Shown here in pieces: positions 36,761-45,683 of a stretch of DNA of 64,000 nucleotides; position 1 is the first letter of the stretch, and each line of letters opens with the position of its first letter. The position numbers and the translations under genes are program-made. The notes beneath the pieces were generated by a model. That model made no database searches. It was not told the origin of the DNA and worked only from the letters and a program-made list of their open reading frames with translations. The stretch is from Paenibacillus alvei DSM 29 (GTDB lineage Bacteria > Bacillota > Bacilli > Paenibacillales > Paenibacillaceae), in contig NZ_AMBZ01000002.1 of NCBI RefSeq assembly GCF_000293805.1, forward strand, positions 395,001 to 459,000. Direction: 5' to 3'.

Positions 36761-38704
36761 ATGAAATGGGACGAATTTTTCGTTACCGGCGAACCGATGA
36801 TTTATGGCGCTATGGCCAGCATCGTGCTCGTGACGATAGCCATCATCTTCTGCTTGACCTATTTCAAAAAGTGGGGCTATCTGTGGCGGGAATGGCTGAC
36901 AACCGTTGACCATAAGAAAATCGGGATCATGTACATCTTGAGTGCCTTGATCATGCTGTTCCGCGGCGGTATGGATGCTCTGATGATGCGTACGCAGCTG
37001 GCTGCGCCTGATATGAAGTTCCTGGATGCCCAACACTATAATGAAGTATTTACAACGCACGGCGTTATTATGATTCTCTTTATGGCAATGCCATTTATTA
37101 TCGGCTTGATGAACGTAGTCGTTCCGCTCCAAATCGGGGCACGCGACGTTGCATTCCCTCGCCTGAACGCAGTCAGCTTCTGGCTGTTCTTCTGGGGAGC
37201 AATGCTGTTCAACATCTCGTTCGTTATCGGGGGCTCCCCGGACGCAGGCTGGACTTCTTACTTCCCGCTTGCAGGTCCTGAGCTCGCACCGAAGATCGGG
37301 AACAACTTCTATGCGATCGCTTTGCAGATTGCAGGTCTTGGTACTTTGATGACAGGTGTCAACTTCATCGTTACGATCTTGAGAATGCGCGCACCAGGCA
37401 TGACTTTGATGAAAATGCCAATGTTCACGTGGTCGGTTCTGATCACGAACGTTATCATTTTGTTCGCATTCCCTGTACTGACTGTAGCGCTTGCGCTTAT
37501 GACATTCGACCGCATGTTCGGCTCTCAGTTCTTCTCGATGGCCAACGGCGGTATGGATATGCTCTGGGCCAACCTGTTCTGGGTATGGGGACATCCTGAG
37601 GTATATATCGTTATCTTGCCGGCCTTCGGTATATATAGTGAAATTATCTCAACGTTCTCTCGCAAGAACTTGTACGGTTACAAATCGATGGTTGTCAGTA
37701 TGGTTGCCATCTCGCTCTTGTCCTTCCTCGTGTGGGCGCATCACTTCTACACGATGGGTCATGGCGCAATGGTTAACGGATTCTTCTCCGTTAGTACGAT
37801 GGCAATCTCGATTCCAACCGGGGTTAAGATATTTAACTGGCTGTTCACCCTCCATAAGGGTAAGATCCAGTTCACAACACCGATGCTGTACTCCTTAGCC
37901 TTCATTCCAATCTTCACGATTGGTGGCGTAACGGGCGTTATGCTGGCGATGGCAAGTGCTGACTATCAGTATCACAATACGATGTTCTTGGTTGCTCACT
38001 TCCACTACGTGTTGATTCCAGGTACCGTATTTGCGGTTATCGCAGGTATGTACTATTGGTTCCCTAAATTGTTCGGCTTCCGCCTGAACGAGCGTCTTGG
38101 TAAGATCAGCTTTTGGTTCATCGCTATCTTCTTCAACGTGACATTCCTTCCATTGTTCTTCTTGGGACTGAAAGGTATGACACGCCGTATGTACACGTAC
38201 TCCGCAGAGACAGGCTTCGGCCCGCTCAACTTGCTTGCAACAATCGGCTCTGTCGGTTTGGCTATCGGTTTCGCGATTCTCGTGTACAACATTTACTGGA
38301 GCTTCCGCTACCAGCCAAGAGATACAACGAGCGATCCGTGGGATGCACGCTCGCTTGAATGGGCAACGCACAGTCCGGTGCCTGAATACAACTTTGCTAT
38401 CGTTCCAAACGTGAAGAGCCTTGATGCCTTCTGGTTCTGGAAAAAGAACAAGCAACCATTGTTCGAAGGTGAGCTTGAAGAGATTCATATGCCGAACAAT
38501 AACGGCCAGCCGTTCATTCTCGGTGTTATCTTCTTCTTCTGGGGATTCTTTATGGTATTTATGTGGTGGACACCTGCCATTATTACAAGCTTCCTCATTC
38601 TGATTATGCTTGCAGTGCGTTCCTTTGAACGGGATCATGGCCGCCATATCTCGGTGAAGGAAATCAGCAAGACGGAACAACAATTGCGGGGTGATAGAGC
38701 ATGA
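36761..38704 (+). CDS. qoxB: Quinol oxidase subunit I
   Basis: Catalytic haem-copper oxidase subunit, 647 residues, about 14-15 helices. Visible motifs: [15 protein letters not shown] (low-spin haem His), [15 protein letters not shown] (CuB His and the cross-linked Tyr), HHFYTMG (CuB histidines), and [12 protein letters not shown] (haem ligands). It reduces oxygen with electrons from quinol and pumps protons. Start ATG 36761 with AAGGAG twelve bases upstream. It overlaps qoxC by 4 bp (ATGA). Confidence 0.97.
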   Translation: MKWDEFFVTGEPMIYGAMASIVLVTIAIIFCLTYFKKWGYLWREWLTTVDHKKIGIMYILSALIMLFRGGMDALMMRTQLAAPDMKFLDAQHYNEVFTTHGVIMILFMAMPFIIGLMNVVVPLQIGARDVAFPRLNAVSFWLFFWGAMLFNISFVIGGSPDAGWTSYFPLAGPELAPKIGNNFYAIALQIAGLGTLMTGVNFIVTILRMRAPGMTLMKMPMFTWSVLITNVIILFAFPVLTVALALMTFDRMFGSQFFSMANGGMDMLWANLFWVWGHPEVYIVILPAFGIYSEIISTFSRKNLYGYKSMVVSMVAISLLSFLVWAHHFYTMGHGAMVNGFFSVSTMAISIPTGVKIFNWLFTLHKGKIQFTTPMLYSLAFIPIFTIGGVTGVMLAMASADYQYHNTMFLVAHFHYVLIPGTVFAVIAGMYYWFPKLFGFRLNERLGKISFWFIAIFFNVTFLPLFFLGLKGMTRRMYTYSAETGFGPLNLLATIGSVGLAIGFAILVYNIYWSFRYQPRDTTSDPWDARSLEWATHSPVPEYNFAIVPNVKSLDAFWFWKKNKQPLFEGELEEIHMPNNNGQPFILGVIFFFWGFFMVFMWWTPAIITSFLILIMLAVRSFERDHGRHISVKEISKTEQQLRGDRA

Positions 38705-39297
38705 AGATCGATAACACGCTGCCGCTAGAATATCAGACAGAGGAGAACCGCAACCGAATCTTCGGCTTCTGGTTGTTCCTCGGCGCGGAGATTGTACTCT
38801 TCGCGACCTTGTTCGCCGTTTACTTTACGTTGTGGACTCGCACGGGCAACGGCCCGTCTGCCAAGGAAATCTTTGAGATTAAGCCTGTATTGCTGGAGAC
38901 ATTCCTGCTCTTAACGAGTAGCTTCACTTGCGGACTTGCGATACACAGTATGCGCCTGAAACTGAAGAAGCCAGCCATGGTCTTCTTCGGAATCACGTTG
39001 CTGCTCGGCCTAGGCTTCCTGGGTGTTGAGATTTTCGAATTCGTCACTTACGTGCATGAAGGTGCAACGTTGCAAACTTCTGCCTTCCTGTCCAGCTTGT
39101 TCGTCTTGCTTGGAACACACGGTGCGCACGTAACAATGGGTCTCCTGTGGGGATCCGGATTGATGATGCAAATCAAGCGTGAAGGATTTACACATGATAC
39201 AGCGAACAAGTCATTCATCTTCTCGCTGTACTGGCACTTCCTTGACGTGGTATGGATCTTTATCTTCAGCTTCGTATACTTGAAAGGAATGATGTGA
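38701..39297 (+). CDS. qoxC: Quinol oxidase subunit III
   Basis: A 198-residue five-helix subunit [30 protein letters not shown] at the N-terminus, [14 protein letters not shown] and [24 protein letters not shown] at the end. It stabilises the oxidase core. Translationally coupled to qoxB through ATGA. Confidence 0.96.
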   Translation: MKIDNTLPLEYQTEENRNRIFGFWLFLGAEIVLFATLFAVYFTLWTRTGNGPSAKEIFEIKPVLLETFLLLTSSFTCGLAIHSMRLKLKKPAMVFFGITLLLGLGFLGVEIFEFVTYVHEGATLQTSAFLSSLFVLLGTHGAHVTMGLLWGSGLMMQIKREGFTHDTANKSFIFSLYWHFLDVVWIFIFSFVYLKGMM

Positions 39298-39298
39298 T

Positions 39299-39586
39299 AT
39301 GAAACAACTATTCCCGATACGTCATGTAATGGGTTATGTCTTCTCTCTCGTCCTTTCTGTTGTTGCGTTAGCCGTCATTGTATGGGATATGTCATTCACA
39401 ACAGGACTTACAATCTTGATCATCTGCGCAGCTATCCAGGCTGCCGTGCAATTGTTCCTGTTCATGCATATCGATGAAGATAAGACAACGAAAACAGCCA
39501 ACTATACGAATATTCTGTACGCGTTATTCGTAGCTCTCGTGACATTGTTCGGTACACTGTTCACGATGATCTGGGGCTACTTGTAA
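39299..39586 (+). CDS. qoxD: Quinol oxidase subunit IV
   Basis: A 95-residue three-helix subunit with HVMGYVFSLVLSVVALAVIVW, QAAVQLFLFMHIDED and a final hydrophobic segment, as in CyoD/QoxD. Starts one base after the qoxC stop. Last gene of the operon, followed by a strong terminator. Confidence 0.93.
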   Translation: MKQLFPIRHVMGYVFSLVLSVVALAVIVWDMSFTTGLTILIICAAIQAAVQLFLFMHIDEDKTTKTANYTNILYALFVALVTLFGTLFTMIWGYL

Positions 39587-39595
39587 GAAGAACGA

Positions 39596-39640
39596 AGAGG
39601 CTATCCTTGAAGTCGCAAGACTTGGGATAGCCTCTTTTTT
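39596..39640 (+). terminator. Terminator of the qox operon
   Basis: AGAGGCTATCC pairs with GGGATAGCCTCT (AAGTC-GACTT inner stem), followed by TTTTTT, 10 bp after qoxD. Confidence 0.9.
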
Positions 39641-39753
39641 ATTAAGCAACTCATTTCACCGATTTGATGTCGGTTTGGTCTTTTCCTATAAACTTCCCCT
39701 TTCCAGATTCGTCCTGTAATATAGGATATACATACATATTTGGAGGGAGATTT

Positions 39754-40884
39754 TTGAAGATTCTAAAGTGGTTGAACTATGTTTTAGCCGCAGCCGTATT
39801 GTTGACAGCCGCCGTCTTCCTCTTCCGTCCCACAATTGGCCCAGATTCAGATACCGATATCACCATCCGGATTAACTATGCAAAGGCAGAATTCAACGGT
39901 AAACCGATGCTTCAATCGGGACGGATATACGTGCCTATGTATTCACTTGGAGAACGTCTGTCCTTTTTTACCTGGATAGATAGCTCCAATGATACGATTC
40001 GGGTACTTGTTCCCGGTCAAGAGGCCATTATGAAGGTAGGGGAAACGCAAGTCTACACCTACGGAAAAACTGTAGAGCTCGAAGGATCCCCGATTTTGCA
40101 TAACGGCGCGCTGTATGTTCCGCTTCAGCTATTCTCTTCCGTCTTACATGTACCGATGTCTTGGGAAAGCAGGACGGACACCGTGGATATTACGTATAAC
40201 ACGCCTTTTATATTCGCAAAAGAGAAAGGTGCCGCATTTTGGTTCCGCAAAAATACGGGTGAGCTGTATATGAGTACAGGGAATAAGCCCTTCCTACTCG
40301 AACATATAAACATGAAAACCTCAGATACCAGCAGATTAACTGCGTCCAGACTCAGTAATGACAGTTATATGCTGCAAATCGAAGATGACTCTGTTACAGG
40401 CTATGTTATCTATAAAGCGATCATTCAACATCATAAAGTGGCGATTTCGTCCTTAGCCCAGTACAAGAGAAGCCGAAATAATCTTAGAAGTATTGATAGA
40501 GTCGGAGACTTATGGGTTATGATCGATGACAGCACCTTGAAGCTCGTTGCGTCGGACGGGACAGTCGAGGCTTCCTATCAGGCACAGGAGATATTCGGCG
40601 AAAAGGATACGTTTACTGTAGTAGGAGCCTTCGACAATTACTTGCTTATAACGTCTAGACAAAACATTTTGTATCTCTTCAATAGGAAGACGAAAGAATT
40701 AATAGCTCTATATAACCAGCTTCTGACTGACAAAGAAAAAGCATCGATCGACTCAGCAATAGCCAATGGGTTATACCATCTCGGCGACGGTCTTTACTTT
40801 GATAGGAAAGAGGGAGATGCGCTCTATTTTACTCGTCGAATCCCCGGCGTGAATCCGACCACCTATACGTACCGTTTGCAATGA
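39754..40884 (+). CDS. Membrane-anchored copper amine oxidase N-terminal domain protein
   Basis: Product of 376 residues starting at TTG 39754 (GGAGGGAG upstream). One N-terminal hydrophobic anchor (about 6-24), then a copper amine oxidase N-terminal-like domain (PF07833), with the repeated pattern GRIYVPMYSLGERLSFFTWIDSSNDTIRV and GALYVPLQLFSSVLHVPMSW. The remaining 220 residues (from WFRKNTGELYMSTG) form a beta-rich domain of unknown role shared with the next gene. Such domains are common on Paenibacillus cell-surface proteins; no amine oxidase activity is implied. Confidence 0.85.
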   Translation: MKILKWLNYVLAAAVLLTAAVFLFRPTIGPDSDTDITIRINYAKAEFNGKPMLQSGRIYVPMYSLGERLSFFTWIDSSNDTIRVLVPGQEAIMKVGETQVYTYGKTVELEGSPILHNGALYVPLQLFSSVLHVPMSWESRTDTVDITYNTPFIFAKEKGAAFWFRKNTGELYMSTGNKPFLLEHINMKTSDTSRLTASRLSNDSYMLQIEDDSVTGYVIYKAIIQHHKVAISSLAQYKRSRNNLRSIDRVGDLWVMIDDSTLKLVASDGTVEASYQAQEIFGEKDTFTVVGAFDNYLLITSRQNILYLFNRKTKELIALYNQLLTDKEKASIDSAIANGLYHLGDGLYFDRKEGDALYFTRRIPGVNPTTYTYRLQ

Positions 40885-40908
40885 TATCAGTTACTAGTTG
40901 TACAAATC

Positions 40909-40950
40909 AGAGAGGATATTGAGGTCATACGACATCGATGTCCTCTCTTT
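40909..40950 (+). terminator. Terminator between the two copper amine oxidase N-domain genes
   Basis: AGAGAGGA pairs with TCCTCTCT, followed by TTACTT. Confidence 0.65.
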
Positions 40951-41028
40951 ACTTGGAGTCTCCTGAAACCATTTTCGTGCTAGTAGCATCTAAGGATTAA
41001 GCATACTCATAATTGGGAGGAGAAATAC

Positions 41029-42165
41029 ATGAAAAACACGAAGTCATTTAAGTTTTTCCTTGCTTTCACGCTTATGCTGTCGGCTACCGGCACTATACTT
41101 CAGCCCCAGGCAAACGCTAGCTCAAGCCCCCGCATTTCAATCACCATTAATAATATCGATGCGACGTTAAGTCATGATCCTATGAAACGTTAAGGAAGAG
41201 TTTACGTTCCCTTACGAGATCTTGGAACGCTTCTCTCTCTGCACACAAGCTGGAATCCTAACACCAAATCGATCCAAGTGCTTGGCGTGGGACAAGAGAT
41301 TTTACTGCGGTCAAATGATTCCAAGGCGATGGTGAACGGGAAGAGCATCAAGATCGACGCTCCACCTATCGTCAAGCAAGGCGTTACCTATGTGCCGCTT
41401 CAACTGTTCGCGTCCGTGCTAAAGGTGCCGCTGACTTGGAACGCCAAGACGAACACGGTTAGTGCCAATTACACTTCGCCATACCTATATACGAGTGTAC
41501 AGGGCACTCCATTCTGGTTCCATAAGAAAGACGGCACACTGTACATGAGTACGGGCAGCAAGCCTTTAACAGTCGGGAAGACAAGTATGGACATTAAAGA
41601 AATCAGTACGTTTACCGCGGCCAAACTAGATGCCAAAAGTTATCTCCTGCAAATTCACGACAATTATGGCGAGCCTCACATCAACGATGTTGTATTTAGA
41701 GCCATCGTCCATAAGGAGAAACTGGCATTATCCTCCAAGGTTAGTTACTGGGGGCATCATAACCACGAAAGTATCGAGAAAGCTGGCGATCTTATCGTCA
41801 TGATTGATGGAAAAACCCTGAAGCTCGCCGATGCAAAGGGAACCGTAAAGGCTTCCTATCAGGCCAAGGATCTATTTGGCGAAGAAGATAATTTCACCGT
41901 TGAAGGAGCTTTTGACGGGTATCTCCTTGTTCGACCATACCAAAAGGGTACATTACAGTTGTTAAATACGAAAACGAAAGAATCCGTGCTTCTTTACAAA
42001 GAACTTTTGAGCGAACAAGATAAAGAGATAATCGACACGATGATCAAAGACGGGGCCACCGGAGATTCAGACTACGCTGGGGATAGATTATCTTTCGTGA
42101 AAAAAGAGGGCAAAACACTCTATTTCAATAGAAATGAAAACTCCCACACTTATCAGTTGAAGTAA
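41029..42165 (+). pseudogene. Second copper amine oxidase N-domain protein, interrupted by TAA at codon 55
   Basis: From ATG 41029 (GGGAGGAG upstream) the frame encodes a signal peptide (MKNTKSFKFFLAFTLMLSATG, QANA) and the start of a PF07833 domain, then meets TAA at 41191-41193, and continues in the same frame for 324 more codons (GRVYVPLRDLG...). Aligned with the neighbour, the stop lies where that protein has Ser (PMLQSGR against PMKR*GR), so one TCA to TAA change explains it. The downstream part is a clear paralogue of the previous gene (YMSTG, TLKLA, ASYQA, GAFDGYLL). Readthrough or reinitiation at a later start is possible, but no ribosome binding site is evident. Confidence 0.85.
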
Positions 42166-42173
42166 TGCGGCAA

Positions 42174-42217
42174 AGAGCCTTCGGGACTGCCCACATCCGG
42201 GTCGACCTGAAGGCTCT
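42174..42217. terminator. Hairpin between convergent genes
   Basis: AGAGCCTTCGGG pairs with CCTGAAGGCTCT (near-perfect 12 bp). It sits between the interrupted gene and cotJC and may serve both; the T tails are short. Confidence 0.6.
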
Positions 42218-42253
42218 GCTATGCTGTCGCTGAATCTCGGTCATCAATTGACT

Positions 42254-42817
42254 TCAGTCGCACTGGGAAACCCCTGCTTTCAATATTTCAACTGCCTCAC
42301 GAAAACGAAGAGAATGTACGATTTCCCGCTCCCGAAGGAAATTTAACGCATCCTTAAGATCCTCATCGTCCGTTAAATCGATAAGGGATTGATACATAGC
42401 GCGCCCCCTCTCTTCCAATGCAATATCCTCATTTAAGTTGGCAATTGGATCGCCGACTGCCTGAATATAGGACGCTGTCCACGGTACTCCCTGCGCATTT
42501 TGATAAAAAAGATCCCGCCCGTGTTCAGCGTAGTAACCGCCCAGTCCCGCCTCCACGAGCTGCTCAACGGTCGCATCTTTAGTTAACTTATATATCATCG
42601 TCGCTATCATCTCCAAATGAGCCAGCTCTTCTGTGCCGATATCATTCAGAATGCCGATTACTTGCGGAGGCATTGTATAACGTTGATTCAAGTAACAGAG
42701 CGCCTGTGACAGCGGCCCGTTCGGCCCCCCATAGGCTTCAAACAGAAATTTGGCCATTCTCACGTCACACTTGCTAACCCGTACGGGAAATTGCAAGGCT
42801 TTTTCATAGAACCACAT
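42254..42817 (-). CDS. cotJC: Spore coat protein CotJC (manganese catalase-like)
   Basis: A 187-residue ferritin-like di-metal protein of the spore coat. Conserved Glu/His ligands are visible in LNDIGTEELAHLEMIATMIYKL and HSLRFREAVE. The family resembles manganese catalases. Last gene of cotJABC; in B. subtilis the operon is transcribed by sigma-E in the mother cell. Confidence 0.96.
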   Translation of the reverse strand: MWFYEKALQFPVRVSKCDVRMAKFLFEAYGGPNGPLSQALCYLNQRYTMPPQVIGILNDIGTEELAHLEMIATMIYKLTKDATVEQLVEAGLGGYYAEHGRDLFYQNAQGVPWTASYIQAVGDPIANLNEDIALEERGRAMYQSLIDLTDDEDLKDALNFLREREIVHSLRFREAVEILKAGVSQCD

Positions 42818-42828
42818 CTATATCCCCC

Positions 42829-43086
42829 TTACACTTGCCACGGCCATGGCTGATCAACCCACTGCCAATGGCATCGCGGTGATTTGCTTAGCCCAAAGTT
42901 AAATAGGGGCCCGAATCTGCATTCGAACTTCCTTGCCACTTCCCTGCGCTGCTTCACGAGTTGATTGAATTGGTTGATTGCTGCCGCATCGTCAGGGTGA
43001 TTGTCCAAATATAAGTTCAGTTCTACCAATGCAAATTGGATTTCCTGCAGCTGCGTGAGCAATTTATCAAAATCCGACTGATCCAT
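42829..43086 (-). CDS. cotJB: Spore coat protein CotJB
   Basis: An 85-residue protein with LLTQLQEIQFALVELNLYLDNHPDDAAAINQFNQL and the aromatic C-terminal FGPLFNFG...WQWVDQPWPWQV typical of CotJB. ATG 43086 is chosen for AAGGGAG seven bases upstream; the frame is open to 43143 but that overlaps cotJA. It lies 11 bp before cotJC. Confidence 0.94.
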   Translation of the reverse strand: MDQSDFDKLLTQLQEIQFALVELNLYLDNHPDDAAAINQFNQLVKQRREVARKFECRFGPLFNFGLSKSPRCHWQWVDQPWPWQV

Positions 43087-43100
43087 TCGAGAGCTCCCTT

Positions 43101-43307
43101 CTATATCGATCTTCTGTGATAAGGACTGTAAAGATCCCGCCACAGCGTTCCCAACCTCATTGCTCGAGAAAGGGGAAACATAGGCAATCCGGATGGTTGA
43201 AATGGGATAAGGACGCTTGGAGGCAAGACATATGTTTTAACTCTTACAGGCATGCAGGGATCATGTGGAGAAATATGCGGGAAATAACGTCTTATTTGCG
43301 AGCGCAT
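43101..43307 (-). CDS. cotJA: Spore coat associated protein CotJA
   Basis: A 68-residue protein with YVLPPSVLIPFQPSGLPMFPLSRAMRLGTLWRDLYSPY, matching CotJA (VPPNLYIPFQPPGLPQF pattern). ATG 43307 follows AGGAGG eight bases upstream and is preferred over 43337. First gene of cotJABC. No clear sigma-E promoter was identified. Confidence 0.9.
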   Translation of the reverse strand: MRSQIRRYFPHISPHDPCMPVRVKTYVLPPSVLIPFQPSGLPMFPLSRAMRLGTLWRDLYSPYHRRSI

Positions 43308-43420
43308 GAACGGTACCTCCTCTCTCATGTCGTTCACTCTATTCTATTAAGCCGCATACGAGAAGGAATCGTATACGCACACATTTTGAACCTTTATTTC
43401 GTACGTAATACACGATGGGT

Positions 43421-43449
43421 TTGACAAGAAAAACATTCCATCTTATAAT
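43421..43449 (+). promoter_or_regulatory. Consensus sigma-A promoter of the HTH-GyrB fusion gene
   Basis: TTGACA (43421-43426), a 17-bp spacer and TATAAT (43444-43449): consensus at all 12 positions with optimal spacing, so very strong unless repressed. Confidence 0.85.
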
Positions 43450-43455
43450 TCACTT

Positions 43456-43475
43456 AAATACGTAATTACGTATTT
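43456..43475. promoter_or_regulatory. 20-bp palindromic operator at the transcription start
   Basis: AAATACGTAATTACGTATTT is a perfect palindrome starting six bases after the -10 box, hence over the transcription start. A partial copy (GTACGTAATAC, 43401-43411) lies just upstream of the -35 box. The layout suggests autorepression by the winged-helix protein encoded downstream. Confidence 0.75.
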
Positions 43476-43498
43476 CAATAATTTGTTTGGAGTGATGC

Positions 43499-44626
43499 AT
43501 GATGGTATCTTCACGCAACGTGGAAGCTGAGTTGGATGTACTGAAAGCTCAATTAGAAGAAGTGCATCAGCTAGTCAGACGACTCGCATCAGACGGCGCT
43601 GTGCCGGGTCAGAGAGCATTCGAAATGCCCCTTACACAGTCCGTGCATCAAAGCTATGACAGAGAAGACCTCGGGGAATTGAATTACTCAGGTTCTTATT
43701 ACAACAGCACGAATGAACTCTACCATTTGCCTCCTTGTCAACGACGAGTAAGCCAATTGCTTACCTTAGACAGTGATAAGGCCGCCAAGGTACTCGGCGC
43801 GCTCGGGCATAAACAGCGTCTTGAGATTCTGATCTCCCTACTGCAAGGGCCGCAAACTGGACCGCAGCTTGTAGAACGGCTTCATATGGGGACAACTGGT
43901 CAATTGTATCACCACACGAAGGCTTTGCTTGGTGCTGATCTGCTCGTTCAGGAAGAACGCGGCGGAGCCTATTCCGTTCCCAAGCACCGTATCATGCCGC
44001 TTCTGCTGCTCCTATCAGCCGCTGCCGACTTGAACGACGCCAGCGACTACATGGAGATGGCAGAGGCACGGAGCAATGCCGGTACGTACTTGGGGGCACC
44101 TGAAGATGAATATGACCCGCATCTATTGATACAGGCTGTCCTAGAGAACTGTATCCAAGAACACCAGGCGGGGTATTGCACAGAAGTGAACCTGTTTGTA
44201 CATCAGGATAGAAGCGTTACCGTTGCGGACAACGGCCGAGGCATCCCAGTGAACGTGCTTCCCGGTCACGATGTTACACAGGCACAATCCGTTCTAACGG
44301 ATATGGGAAGGTTCTCAAGAAGCGCTTCGTTCACAGCTCCTGGAGGAGAACAGGGGATTAGCATGGCGGTCGTCAATGCGCTCTCATCCACGCTTTCCGT
44401 GGAGATTCGCCGTGAAGGAAGAGTATTCCGCCAAGATTATAAGCAGGGTATTCCGCAGGGAGGATTACGGACAATCGGTATTACTCAAGATACAGGTACG
44501 AGCATCACATTCCTGCCGGACAATAAGCTTTTCCGCTTGGCAATCGAAACCGACATACTAGCTGCACAAGTTACCATAATTAACGAAGCTCATCCCGAAT
44601 TAAACATTCGAATTCATCGTGAATAG
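43499..44626 (+). CDS. ArsR-type winged helix fused to a GyrB/Hsp90-type (GHKL) ATP-binding domain
   Basis: A 375-residue protein of unusual architecture. Residues 5-30 look like a coiled coil; 90-165 form an ArsR-like winged helix (AAKVLGALGHKQRLEILISLLQGPQTGPQLVERL...GQLYHHTKALLGADLL); 205-345 resemble the GyrB ATPase domain: DNGRGIP (244-250), GGEQGISMAVVNALS (282-296) and DTGT (331-334). Aligned by eye with E. coli GyrB, Asn46 and Asp73 are kept (Asn217, Asp244) but catalytic Glu42 is Ala213 and Lys103 is Arg, so ATP may be bound but not hydrolysed. There is no transducer, toprim or cleavage domain. ATG 43499 or 43502 follow GGAG. Probable nucleotide-responsive autorepressor (inference). 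Confidence 0.85.
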   Translation: MMVSSRNVEAELDVLKAQLEEVHQLVRRLASDGAVPGQRAFEMPLTQSVHQSYDREDLGELNYSGSYYNSTNELYHLPPCQRRVSQLLTLDSDKAAKVLGALGHKQRLEILISLLQGPQTGPQLVERLHMGTTGQLYHHTKALLGADLLVQEERGGAYSVPKHRIMPLLLLLSAAADLNDASDYMEMAEARSNAGTYLGAPEDEYDPHLLIQAVLENCIQEHQAGYCTEVNLFVHQDRSVTVADNGRGIPVNVLPGHDVTQAQSVLTDMGRFSRSASFTAPGGEQGISMAVVNALSSTLSVEIRREGRVFRQDYKQGIPQGGLRTIGITQDTGTSITFLPDNKLFRLAIETDILAAQVTIINEAHPELNIRIHRE

Positions 44627-44735
44627 CTGCACGCTTTAGGCACGAGGCTGGCCAAGAATCCAATCACACATCTTATGTTGTCGCGGTCTATAAAGGGATC
44701 TTGGCCCCCTGTCAGGCTGCTTGTCAGCGATCCGG

Positions 44736-45050
44736 TTAATCGATCAGCTTCAAGCCGACCACGCAGCCAATGATCCCCAATATACATAACAGGCGAAATG
44801 GGCGCTTCGACTCCTGGTATATCAACATCCCCACCAATGCAGAGCCAACCGTCCCGACACCTGTCCATACGGAATAAGCGGTGGACAACGGTATTGTCTG
44901 CATTGCACCAATAAGCAATTTAAAGCTAAGGAAGAAGGCGGCAATCATCATAATGTTATTCGGCCAATTGTTCTTCTCAGCAACCCGTTTAATTCCGATG
45001 ACACCAATGACTTCAAGCAGTCCAGCCGCGATTAATGTTATCCACGCCAT
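44736..45050 (-). CDS. Small multidrug resistance protein, YkkD-like subunit
   Basis: A 104-residue four-helix SMR protein: WITLIAAGLLEVIGVIGIKRVAEKN with the membrane-embedded essential Glu in helix 1, LSTAYSVWTGVGTVGSALVGML and a final hydrophobic segment. It follows the partner SMR gene by one base and the two probably form a heterodimeric drug or guanidinium exporter like YkkCD. No guanidine riboswitch was found upstream. Confidence 0.9.
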   Translation of the reverse strand: MAWITLIAAGLLEVIGVIGIKRVAEKNNWPNNIMMIAAFFLSFKLLIGAMQTIPLSTAYSVWTGVGTVGSALVGMLIYQESKRPFRLLCILGIIGCVVGLKLID

Positions 45051-45051
45051 C

Positions 45052-45437
45052 TCAATGCCCCTCCTTCCCGCTCGTCAGCTTCAATCCGATAATAAAGAGC
45101 AGCAGCAGCAGAATGATTCCGATTTTGATCGGATTAAACTCATGAGACATAACCGCTTCTACCACGACCGTTCCAACTGTCCCAATACCTGCAAATACAG
45201 CATACGTTGTCCCGATCGGTATGACCTTAGCAGCACGGATAATGAGATCGAAACTGAGCAACAGCGCTACAAGAACGACAAGCGGTGGAATTTGCTCGTA
45301 TTTGAAGCCGCTGGCCCACACGATCTCTAAGGATCCTCCTAACACGATGTACAGCCAAGCACGATTGACAGATATTCGCTTGCTTTTTTAGCAGCAGCTT
45401 CCGACCCTGGAGGCTGCATTGGAGGTCTCTCATTCAT
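45052..45437 (-). pseudogene. Small multidrug resistance protein, YkkC-like subunit, frame broken at an A6 run
   Basis: The C-terminal frame encodes a normal SMR subunit (LGGSLEIVWASGFKYEQIPP ... IPIGTTYAVFAGIGTVGTVVVEAV ... IIGLKLTSGK). No start codon with a ribosome binding site exists in that frame; its only early start is GTG 45345 inside helix 1. The well-placed ATG 45437 (AGAAGGTGG upstream) opens another frame, MNERPPMQPPGSEAAAKK. Adding one base to the six-base homopolymer at 45384-45389 joins both, giving KKSKRISVNRAWLYIVLGG. So the gene is either inactivated by a one-base deletion or the sequence has an error. Confidence 0.7.
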
Positions 45438-45683
45438 TTCCACCTTCTCCCCTCTTAGTTATGGTATTTCACACCTTTGTACCTAATCATTGTAATGTCA
45501 GTTCCTAATTTTTACTATCCTATTTATAGTTCTCTACTACGATTATCTTGAATTTTAGTAACTAAATTTTCAATAAATACAGTGAAATATAGCCCGATCG
45601 AGTCTTGTCCGTTTTTTTGCATCCACATACAATGACTTAGTATCGCAACCTAGCCCCTGTTTTTAGAGGAGGAACATCATAGT

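Noticed and set aside
36728..38683. Long reverse-strand open frames opposite qoxB
   Set aside because: Mirror frames of a conserved gene, rich in His, Arg and Cys, without start signals.
43308..43420. Sigma-E promoter for cotJABC
   Set aside because: Expected from knowledge of the operon, but no pair of elements close to consensus was seen.
45438..45683. Guanidine-I (ykkC) riboswitch before the SMR pair
   Set aside because: None of the conserved ykkC blocks could be found on the minus strand upstream of the genes.
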